This document shows positions 54,835-64,000 of a stretch of DNA of 64,000 nt, one piece after another (within the stretch, counting starts at the first letter, position 1; the number at the start of each line of letters is the position of its first letter). The notes under the pieces were generated by a model. The model saw only the letters and a list, made by a program, of their open reading frames with translations, was not told the DNA's origin and ran no database searches. The stretch comes from Botryosphaeria dothidea (taxonomy: Eukaryota; Ascomycota; Dothideomycetes; Botryosphaeriales; Botryosphaeriaceae). Where the stretch lies: assembly GCA_011503125.2 (NCBI GenBank), contig WWBZ02000016.1, positions 186,001 through 250,000 of the forward strand, read 5' to 3'. The translations under genes and the position numbers were made by a program.

Positions 54835-57800
54835 TGTGTTGAGTTTGTGTTTGAAAGGGGCTGCTCTGTGGTGATTTGCACGTTTGGATGTAGCAGGAGA
54901 AGTAAGCAACGTCCAAGATGGCATCGACTAGGCATCTTTATATCATCCACTTGTATTCGAGACCAAGACATCTTGAGACAAGTCCAAGAGCGGGACATGT
55001 AGTGGAACCGACGTCTTACCCATCGGAGACTTTGAGTGGGGTCATATTTGGAGAAATCCCCTGGATGACAATATAGTACACTATTGCGTAAATATCGAAA
55101 GGAGGTCACTGCCTTGAATCTCAGACGGCATATAGAATACGAGTATGACCTGGGCGTACTGAACGCTTTTGGTTGGGCGGATTGATTTGCAGGCGCCTTC
55201 TCCGAACCCCTTCTGACACTCGAACGATGACCAAGCAAGGAACAAGATGCGTTTTTTTAGTCATTTCAATTGAGAGATCTTCGATATTACGCTGAGTAAA
55301 GTAGCAACAATAATTTGTGGACGCCTGAAGGATTGAGGCCGGACTCTCGGGATTCGGGTTGGTTCAAACCTCCGACTGAGAAAGGAAATTTGAATTGGGC
55401 CACCTTCTTCGTGCCGTTTAGCCAAACGAGTGGGAAGCCGAGCCTTCCCTCAAGACAAAAATTATGTATACGCCGAAGAGCATTGTGGAGTTTTTAATGG
55501 CAGCAGCGGGGCTACTACAAAGCAAGTGAGACTTGATGTGATATAAGCTTTTATGCTTAATTGATGGCAGGATGTGTTAAACAAAAATTAGATTCGCCGA
55601 CGCTGTGTTCTACTGCTGAACAACAGATTGCGACGCTAATTCGACATGCTCTGGGGGAATACGAAAGACACGGGATGATCAGATTTGTGCGGCATACCAC
55701 ATACCCGATCACTGCGATAACAGGAGTCACACTTTTGCATTCAATCGTTCAACAGAAGGTGGATGCACATCATGGCAACTAGTGCCCAATGCAACATCCA
55801 CATAGAGACAGATCATATTAGAACTACTTTCAAGACTCGAGGCCTAACTAGTAGAAACACGCAACAATTGCATCGGGATGAACGCTTTAGCCTCCATGAA
55901 GTCACTTTCCGCTAATCGTCGGGCGGCATCCCTCTGTATGACAAGGCCGCTGCGGGTGGAAGACTTACCTGATCCATGCCTACACGCACAGCATCCCGCC
56001 TTCACCGGAGACGCTGCGACTGCAATCACCTCTGCATCACTGCCTTCATCTCATGCCGTGATGCCATCGGTGAAAGACCATCATGAAGTAGACATCGCTG
56101 CTTGAATAAGGCATGATAGGAATCACGCAGCCAGCGTGCATTGCATCTCGCTCGAAGTGGATACATTTGACTCGTATACGCACCGCAAATCCGTCGAGTC
56201 AAGCACAACAACCACCGTAGCTGTGGTGATGTGGCTGGGCAGATGATGTCAACTATCAACAAAAAAATTTCCGTGAGGCGAGGCGATTGACGAGCAGATC
56301 TGGAGAAAAAGGGTCCAAGACAGAGGATAAACGGACCGAGAGCGTGGGGACGACAACAGACCCCGAGAAAATGGCGAAAATAGAATAGAGCGACCGTGAA
56401 AAGGACATGTTACGATTATGACGAAAGGTTGCGCTGTCCTTTTGAACCTTTTCGAGAAGGGTGTTCTCGAACGTTGGTCTGAGCTCCTCACTCGCTGGTG
56501 ATAGTTGGACGGTCGGGATTGGTGGTACGCAGCGGCGAATGACATCACGGCCTGCGAATTTTGGATGTGTTCGACGTGGGCGCTTAGCGAAACAGGATCG
56601 AGACGTCGATGGCACGAGGGCACGTGGTTGCAGCGATGCGATGATCACCAACCACAAATCGTCCTCCGAGGCCAGCTCTCAAATCTTGAAACTGCACCAG
56701 AGGCGGATCATGATGTCAGCCAGCGAATAAAGAACAGGTGTACGATGACATCGAAGTAAGGAATGGAGAAATGTTGGACGCAATTGTGGTGCCTGCTGAG
56801 TCGTTGGGATGGAGTACAGCCAATCAGAACAGGGAAAAGATTCAGCTGCAGCGAAGGGGGCTCTGCGCAGAACAGAACGCTACAGACGCATCACAAGACC
56901 AATGACACGTTTGTGAACGGAATCGGCCTTTTCGATGTTGCATCTCGCAGCTGGTGACATCGCGTTTCAAAGTCTCGGCCTTGAATGCTGCAAGATCGTG
57001 TCTGCCAACTACCAACCAACTCATAGGACACCGGACCTGCGTCATCTGTGAAGGCTGAGAACCTGTTCGGTCGACCACAGTGAACGGTAGCCTTGCGGAC
57101 CGTCCCGTACCTTGCATTCTGCCCATGTGGTCTGCTCACGTGCAGGGTGCTCCAGCCTTGTGCACGAATTATTCCATCTCCAATGAGATCCCCGCATTAA
57201 CCGCCCTGGTGTTGGCCATTGACCTTCCCCAGGGTTGGCCAACGTTACCCTCGGCCAAACTATTTTCAAGTACGGAGTTTCGGTGGTTTCGAGGGCTGTT
57301 GTAGTGAAGGTGTTCCTTGGTTATTGTTACAATGTGAGTGATGCCGAGGAGAAAGATGACAGAAAAATCACTGCATGTGAATCTGAAGAAGTTTGGGCAG
57401 CCTCGGCCGTGGGAGAAGGAACGCGCTTCTGTAACTCGGCAAGCGCGCGGAGAAAAGGAAACGTTTGCGGCGGAGTTGAGACATCGTGAGGCCCGAAGTC
57501 CTTCTGGTGGTGGTGTTCTGGGGAGAGGCTGTTGTTGGGCCCCGACGCCGGAAACCCCATAGTCCGATGAGGTGGCAGCCCAACTTCCCCTCACGCTGCC
57601 TGTCCACCATTGTTCATTTGCAGCAAACCTGATTTCTAAGCCTCCAGAAAGTCTTGACCGGTACCATCTGGAGCCTGATTGACCGGTTGGGGGCTGTTTG
57701 CTACCCCACCGGCCAGGTGTTGCTGTAGGTGACACGCCCCTCGCGAGACACGTCGGGCAGCGGGGGCAGGCAAACAGCAGGATCGTGACAGAACCCAAGG

Positions 57801-60564
57801 TCGCACAAGAGCTGAGATTTGCGACGGAGCAGGCTCGACAAGGCGTTACACCGGTATCTTCAGGCGATGTTGTGACGACGGGATGAAGCGAGAATACGGG
57901 TCGGGCTGGGGGTTGCACGGCGTTCTGCCCACGTTTTCAGCCTGAGGCAACCCGCGACGACGGTACCGCAATGTTCTGCATGCTGCTTGTTTCAGACGGG
58001 AGATTTTCACAATGGCTTGATTTGAGCATCGACGATGCGGCGGGCCGCGGACCACGCAGAGCACCGGCCTTGGGCATGTGGAGAAGTGTGGAGAAGCAAC
58101 CTTATCGGATTGATTGGAGCCACGCTGGCGCAGTTGTTCCAGAACGAAGTCGGAGTGGAGCCGGACAAGGCTCGAAAAAAATTGAAACTGGAGAAAGGGA
58201 GGAAGGAATCGTCGCTTGTGGATGACGCAGCGTGATGAGACAACGGGCAGGGCGTAGTTGCCGGATCGAGGCAGCAGCGACAGGGAGTGACGTCGCTAAA
58301 GGGAGGCTGGACGACGCGGATGAGCTGGATTGTGTGGGGACAAACTGCAAGGCGTAGGTGAGCGGGAGAGCGTCGTCAGACGGTGCTGTTTCCGGGCAAC
58401 GGAGGGAGTGTGACCTGGGCGGGTGGAGTCGCGAGAGAGTCGTGGTGTAGCAGGAAGCTTGGTGGGAGTTCTGGAAACGGCGCGTAGGGCTTAGACGACG
58501 GGAATCCAACGCTTGACGTCAGTTGAGCCGCAGCGTCGAAGGCGCGACGACGGGCGGCGGGCGGGCGCAGTCAGGTGCACGGGCAAAAATGGCAGCGCCG
58601 GCGGCCGTGCGCTCCGGGGAAGAGAGCTCAACGTGTTCGTCGGAGATGGCCGAATGAATGCCTGCTTCGCCCAGCCGGCCTTCCGGTTCGTCGAGAGCCT
58701 CACGAATGGCAGCTGCAGACGCCAAACTTTCCGAGCGGCCACCGGTGAGTCAAGTAGGGCTACTAGAAAGTGTTGACCTCTCAGCAGTACTTTGGATGCG
58801 AACCGTGCAGTCAAGACCTACGTGGACCGACAAGCGAATTCGCACGCTCCGGCATCTTGCAGGACGGATCCGCTCGGCCCACGCGCTGCAGCGGCCAGAG
58901 CGTCGACGTCTCGATGATCAGGGCATCACCACGAGAGACGAGCCTTCACACCCAGCGTGACTACGAATTCGCCCGCATTAACTTCTAATATTGGCGAGGC
59001 AAGCCAATATTGAATAGCACCACGGCGCTGACGAGCGCGTTGCTCGCCACGCCTACTAGACGTGTTTTAGCACGGCCCCTGCGTTGCACAGCGCCTCAGA
59101 ACAAATGCTCAAGCTCCAGCCATGCGACAAAGCAATTTGGCGAACTCGGTTGTTTTGCTGACAAGCAGATGCGATCGAGCGCACCCTGGACACCGGTCAA
59201 GCTGATGCAGCAGGCTGCCTGCAGCCACCGGGAGCTCGATGCGCGCCGGACTCGAGAGGGATGCGGGCAGGAGTTCCAGAAGGGCCGTGTGGAGTATGAA
59301 CGGGACGGCCCTGGCGTGCAGCCGCAGCGCTGGCTCTAAACACGTTGTTCGTTGGGGTGTTGTTTCATGCCTGCTGCTCCGTCGTGCAGCCGGTCAGTGA
59401 AGCATGCGCTGAGCGTGGCTCTGAAATCTGTGATTGTCGAATGACGGCGCTGCTGTGCCTGCGGGCGGGCGGGAGGATTGGTGCGAAGCAGCCCAACAGG
59501 AACCTTCGTGCGGGAATGTCTCGCGTCCAAACGTGCATGACGAGGCCTGGACGCGCGATGGCCGCAGCCCTAGCCGGCTTGGTGGGTGGGGATGGGAGCG
59601 TGGAGGAAAGAGCCAGAGGAGACAGGGAGAAAGAGGCTGTGCGCTGGAAGCGTCGGCAATCGGTCAGCTCGTGCGCTGCGGCCGCCGCCCGGACCCAATC
59701 AGCACGCGTCGCACCGTGCGCCTTTCCATATCGGGGGGCTTAGGGCTGCGTCCTCGCTCTGCGCCTCTGCCTGTTCACCGTCTGCTGTGCGCTGCCAAAC
59801 ACGACCGCGCCACCCCGTCGATAGCCAAACATGAGGCGGCATCCCCAGTGAGGTCACTGCCATGGCTGTGCGAGCCACACGCTGCCCCGTGCAACGTGCA
59901 ATGTCCAAAATTCAGTCACAGGCTCTCCTAGAACGGTGTCGGCGCGTGGTGAAGAGCCGTGTCGCAGTCATCGTCACGTCGTTTCTGGTCGCCGCCGGCA
60001 GCCAGTCGCCGCGCGCGCGCCCCGGTGAGCCAATTGCGGCCAGCAGAGGTTTTCGCTGCCTCTGACTGGCATGCGTGCGCTGGTGGCGCCGCGCTGCCGC
60101 GGGTGCTGGGAGCACTGCTTCATCATGCGCGCAGCAGCAAGTGTGGGCTCGGGCGCAGAGGCCTGATCGACGCCGAGGGCTGGGGCGCCAGGGTATTGCA
60201 GTATTGCGCAGTAGTGTCAGGCACCCTTGTCGAATCTACGCATCCCAGGCATCCACCCATGCTCGCACCTAAACCGCCCGCTACATATATTCCGTAGCCA
60301 CCTTTCTCTTTCTACCTCCAGTCTATCACACAATCTGTCTCGTCTACAAAAGCCAACACTTCCCGGCTCATTTCCTCGAGTCAGCCTTCGCTTCCACCAA
60401 CAAGCAACACCAACCCCAGCTTACCACCCACCTATCACACCAACCCGGTCCGACATCACTGACGGCCCGGACCATATCACGTCGACGCCCTGCTCGGCCA
60501 TCCGCGAGTCACGTTGGCGCCGCTACTTAAATCATCCCTCAAGCCCAACCTCACTTTCCTCAAC
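54835..60564. other. 5.7-kb gene-poor region
   Basis: I see no supported gene, RNA or intact mobile element here. From about 57 kb the sequence is GC-rich, so long frames open by chance on both strands (for example minus 57169-57918). None has a family motif, sensible start or splice structure. The last about 250 bp are CT-rich (ttctctttctacctcc) with a TATA-like atatattcc at about 60284-60292. They are the likely promoter and leader of the gene at 60565. Confidence 0.5.
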
Positions 60565-61284
60565 ATGCCATCAATCCACCGTCAGTCCGCGATGCCTACT
60601 GTCGTCGCTAAGCCCGCCGGCCCGCGCAAGGAGCGTGTTGTCGGCTTCGTCAAGGGCGAGGTCACTGGCGTCTCTCGCCCAGCAAACATTGCCGAGTCCT
60701 GGGCTCTCTACGACTTTGAGATGCACGCCCGTACCTGCGCTGCGTGCCGCAACCCTTACGACGTCCACCGCTCCGGCCGCCAGCTCTGCGACGAGGGCCA
60801 CAGACTGGCCCAGCAGGTCGCGCACTTCCTGTACATGAAGAGGGACGGCGAGGCCTACAGCATCGAGGAGGAGGCTCACCAGGTCGTCCGCGTCGAGATC
60901 CAACCCAGCTACGAGGAGGCCCGCGGCCTGTTGCGCGCCATCGAGCGCGGCATCAGGCACCGCCGCCAGTTTATCAGCATGGACCGCTCTTACCACATTG
61001 CACCCCGCCTGCCGCTCCGGCCTAAGCACCACCAGAAGCCGGTCCAGCCGGTCGTCAAGCTCGAGCAGACTCCACCCCTCCCCCCGAGGCCGAAGCAGCA
61101 GCCCGAGTACGACTGGCCTCAGTCGCCGCGCCAGGCCGTCATCAACGTCGCGAAGCGCGGATCGCTGTATGAGGCCGACATGGCTGAGCAGCGCCGCAAC
61201 CACGCAAAGTACAATGTCGAGGTGCGGGAGCCCTCGCACAGGGACATCCGCGAGCACCGTCACTCGGGCTACTACCACAGGTGA
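60565..61284 (+). CDS. conserved-looking protein of unknown function, isolated gene
   Basis: A single exon gives 239 aa from the ATG at 60565 (MPSIHRQSAM); an open frame continues upstream but without an ATG. The core (about 40-130) reads IAESWALYDFEMHARTCAAC, then DVHRSGRQLCDEGHRLAQQV and YSIEEEAHQVVRVEIQPSYEE. CAAC, LC and nearby His give a C-x2-C...C-x3-H set that could bind zinc. The middle is Pro/Lys-rich with PPLPPRP-type SH3-ligand motifs. The C-terminus is rich in His, Arg and Tyr. Codon bias toward C-ending codons suggests a real, well-expressed gene. I do not recognise a named family. It is flanked by long gene-free DNA, as is often seen for regulatory genes. Confidence 0.72.
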   Translation: MPSIHRQSAMPTVVAKPAGPRKERVVGFVKGEVTGVSRPANIAESWALYDFEMHARTCAACRNPYDVHRSGRQLCDEGHRLAQQVAHFLYMKRDGEAYSIEEEAHQVVRVEIQPSYEEARGLLRAIERGIRHRRQFISMDRSYHIAPRLPLRPKHHQKPVQPVVKLEQTPPLPPRPKQQPEYDWPQSPRQAVINVAKRGSLYEADMAEQRRNHAKYNVEVREPSHRDIREHRHSGYYHR

Positions 61285-64000
61285 ATGCCGAAAGCGGAAG
61301 GCCTCGATACGTCTTTTTTCTAAATTACCAACCACGATGATCACGAATCACTACGTCACCGGACGGGCTACGGCGCGGGGCGGATGGGGACTTCCTTGAG
61401 CCCCAATACAATTTGCCGGCGTCCTTTAGAGGGACACGCACTGCGTCGCACTGGCCTGCGATACGCGCGCCGTTGCGCGATGACGGGCTGGCGTCACGGG
61501 CCCATCCGACAGTTTGAACGGCGGCCCAACCACCAACCAGGGTGCCTGGGCGAGACAGGGCAGCAACCACGCGCCGGCCGTTCTCAGGAAATTGTCTGAT
61601 GGGCACAGTCCACATACATATTCGCACTGTTATCGCAACATTTTGTCGAAGCAGCGAACGCATCACATTTTTCCTTTGTGGAGCTCCACCGAAATTGGGG
61701 GTGTTGAGCAACAGGGTCGGGAGTCAGGAAGGCAAGAGAACAGGGGGTTTAGGCTCGGGAGCGCGGGAGCGCCGAGCTGAGGGTGTCTAGTTTCAGAATG
61801 TTTGATGCAGGTCTTCTTGGAAAAAGGCAGATAGCAAATGATAAGCGTCGAAGCTACTCAGAAGTTCAGCATGACTGTGACCCGCGTGGTGCCTGGGATG
61901 TGTACTGGGTGTTCGGATCGGGCAGTGGGCGTTGCCCCCATGACACCCTTCACGGCACGATACGGACAGTAAGCAGGCCTCCGCCGCCGCCGCTATGGCC
62001 ACACCACGGGCGCTGGGCGGACGGTGATTGCTCGCAAATTCGCCTTATGCCGTGCCGCGCCGCCTCGTTGCCTGCGCGGCCGCGGTGGGCGGCCCCGGAT
62101 GACAGCGTCAGAGAGGGAGCAGCAGAGGTCTGGCTCGATTGCTGGCGTGTTTGGTCTGGTGTCTGCCTTGCGCGCACAGAGAAAAAAAAGTTTGTTTGGT
62201 CGTACAGAACGCTGAGACAGCGCGCAGCTTTGACTCTTTCGCTCTCAGCTCCCCGCAAAAAGTGGCGGAGGCTTGCTGGTCAGTGGATGGGCGTGGAGCT
62301 GCAGGCGGGCGCCACTATTGCATGCATGCATCCCTCCCTCCCTCCCTCCCTCCCTCTCTCTCTCTCGCTTCCGGCCTTTGTTGCTCTCCAACACCATCGA
62401 CTCCCAGTCATCGGATAGCTGGCCCCCACCACCTCCACCCTTCTCCCGCAGCAAGTTTCTGCATCTCATCGAGTGCTCACCCGCGTCCGCCCTCATTCGC
62501 ACGCAGCCAGCGTCGGCACTCGGCCGAATCATCGCCCCATGCCGCCAAGCAGGGAGGAGCAGCCCAATGCCCGCCCGTCGCAATCCCCGGCGACGTTCGC
62601 ATGGCTAGCACCATCGGCCATCGCTCACGCCATGCCCCATTCTGGCGTCCGGCCGGCGCAGCAGTGAGGCTATCGCAAGGGAAGGGCAGAGAGTGCCCAA
62701 GGGCCCGAAGCTGAGAACAAAATCGAAAAAGCAATTCTAACTTTTCCTCCGCACGACGTCAACGGGCAAGGCGACAGCGTCGTTCTCCCTGGTTCAGCGG
62801 GCTTCGCACTTGACATTGACAGCTAGTGCGCAGCCAAGCGAAGAGTACTTCCTGGGATGGCCCCTCCAGCTGCCAGGGCCGATCGCTGCCCCTCTTCCTG
62901 CCTGTGCGCCTTCACCCAGGCAGACGCTGCTGCACGCGTCGACGCAGCAGAGGTTGACGCGCGCACACTTGCCTGCCTGTGCTTCCGCCGCTATCTGCGA
63001 ACCGGCCTGCCTGATTCCCGTCGTCGACCAGCAGCATCGACTATCGCCCCCCCTGTTGATACCATATCGCTTTTTCTTTTTTTGTCGCAGGGTCCGATAC
63101 GAGGACTTGTTTTTCTGTATAATATCCCTATTAGCTGCCCGTATACACGCAATCGCGCGTCGCGATTTGCATAACGATACCAGCGCTATGGTATAGGAGA
63201 GTCGAACGACAAAAATAACGAGGCGAAAATACGGGCCCGCCGATCATCGCCGCTTCAAACCCCCACCACATCTCTCAGTGCATTCCCGCTTTCTGCTCGC
63301 GCTTCCACGTCGCCCTGCGCGGAATGCTCCATGACTGTCTCGGCATCCCGCTCCGTCAAATAGTGTCGTCTTCGAGCGCCGACTGGTCTGCAAGACGTGG
63401 AAATATTCCCGCGGCTTCCCCAAATCTGCAACGCATAGCTTGTGTCTCCTTTATGCGCCGCGGCTGCGGGCATCTCTTACTCGCTGATCGCTGGGCCAAG
63501 GGGAGCACGACAGGGTGGCCTGGACGCGCGCAGAAGCGAACGGGAGCTGGGTGGTGGTGGTGGGGACGCAGAGAGCAGGCTGCTTGCTGCAGATGCCCGA
63601 CGGCCAGCTGCCGAGGTGCTGTCTGATGCGGTGCAGGTCGACGTGGGGGGCTGCTCCACGAACACGCCCGCTGCCTTTGTCGTACATACATCGCATCTGA
63701 GAGATTGACATCTTTGCAGGAAGGCTTTAATTGCTGCTTCAAGCAAGACAGCGTGGCATGACCTGAATTGCGCGTGCTGCGGAACTAGTCGAAAGCTCTT
63801 CTGCTTGCAGTCTTTCCGGCCTTGCTTTCGATGTCGCCGTGATGTCGGAATTAGGCGTTGTTGATAGTGTGGTAGGGGTGCCTGACTTTCGCCACCGGCA
63901 AAGCGGGATTCCGGTCACTTCCTTCGAGCGCTCGCGTGGCTCCTTGGCTATCTTCCTACTCTACCGGTAAGTCAGTGTACACAAAGCCGTGTTCCTGCGT
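61285..64000. other. gene-poor right end
   Basis: No supported gene is seen to the window edge. A CCCT tetranucleotide repeat (62330-62354) running into CT units lies in the middle. The open frames are GC-driven and overlap on several strands. Confidence 0.5.
62330..62366 (+). repeat. CCCT / CT microsatellite
   Basis: About six CCCT units followed by CT dinucleotides in non-coding DNA. Confidence 0.85.

Noticed and set aside
57169..57918. 250-codon open frame on the minus strand in the gene-poor region
   Set aside because: No family motif, odd composition rich in Ser, Arg and Cys, and overlapping frames on the other strand. GC-rich DNA produces such frames by chance.
1..64000. tRNA, rRNA and CRISPR candidates
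   Set aside because: No cloverleaf with a T-loop consensus, no rRNA-like segment and no spaced direct repeats were found by eye; a covariance-model scan was not possible.

Overview
The window comes from a filamentous ascomycete (Pezizomycotina, most likely Dothideomycetes). Almost every gene is interrupted by one to five GT-AG introns of about 40-100 bp. Coding regions are GC-rich. The families are typically fungal: an AA9 lytic polysaccharide monooxygenase, a HET-domain protein, DUF6594, an Nse2 SUMO ligase, an Scp160/vigilin, a fungal Rap1 and a C2H2 + fungal-trans regulator. The class is an inference; nothing here fixes a species. All gene models were spliced by eye and checked for reading-frame continuity.

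Layout. 0-10 kb: the first codons of a divergent gene at the left edge, a DUF1446/AtuA-like protein, a classical SDR, a decayed cytochrome P450, a Cys-rich single-pass membrane protein, an AA9 LPMO and (minus) a Ser/Thr-rich GPI-type wall protein. 11.9-25 kb: mostly conserved housekeeping genes. These are a small SH3-like-barrel protein, Nse2 (Smc5/6 SUMO ligase), an F-box-like protein, a DUF6594 membrane protein, Rap1 (telomere) and, divergently from it, the Swf1-type DHHC palmitoyltransferase. 25-30 kb (minus): a dynamin-like GTPase with an altered P-loop and a Baeyer-Villiger-type flavin monooxygenase. 33-37 kb: the large multi-KH Scp160/vigilin gene. 39-42.4 kb: a trans-aconitate methyltransferase-like protein and a secreted type-B carboxylesterase.

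42.5-55 kb is an accessory stretch, nearly all on the minus strand, with many damaged genes. It holds a PRISE-type reductase remnant abutting an AT-rich, RIP-like island, an intact HET gene, an orphan HET N-terminal fragment, an intact C2H2 transcription factor with an 81-bp hairpin in an intron, an MFS transporter with an in-frame nonsense codon, an arginase-family remnant without its centre, and an intact DUF1772 (anthrone-oxygenase-like) gene. The P450 at 4.8-6.2 kb and a beta-propeller-like relic at 38.2 kb show the same kind of decay. The inferred picture is loss of accessory metabolism next to well-kept housekeeping genes.

54.8-64 kb is almost gene-free. One small single-exon protein of unknown function (60565-61284) stands alone between about 5.7 kb and at least 2.7 kb of unannotated GC-rich DNA. 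I found no tRNA, rRNA, CRISPR array or intact transposon. I also found no clearly new multi-gene system; the most useful second looks are the altered dynamin P-loop, the intronic hairpin, the decayed cluster and the isolated 60.5-kb gene.
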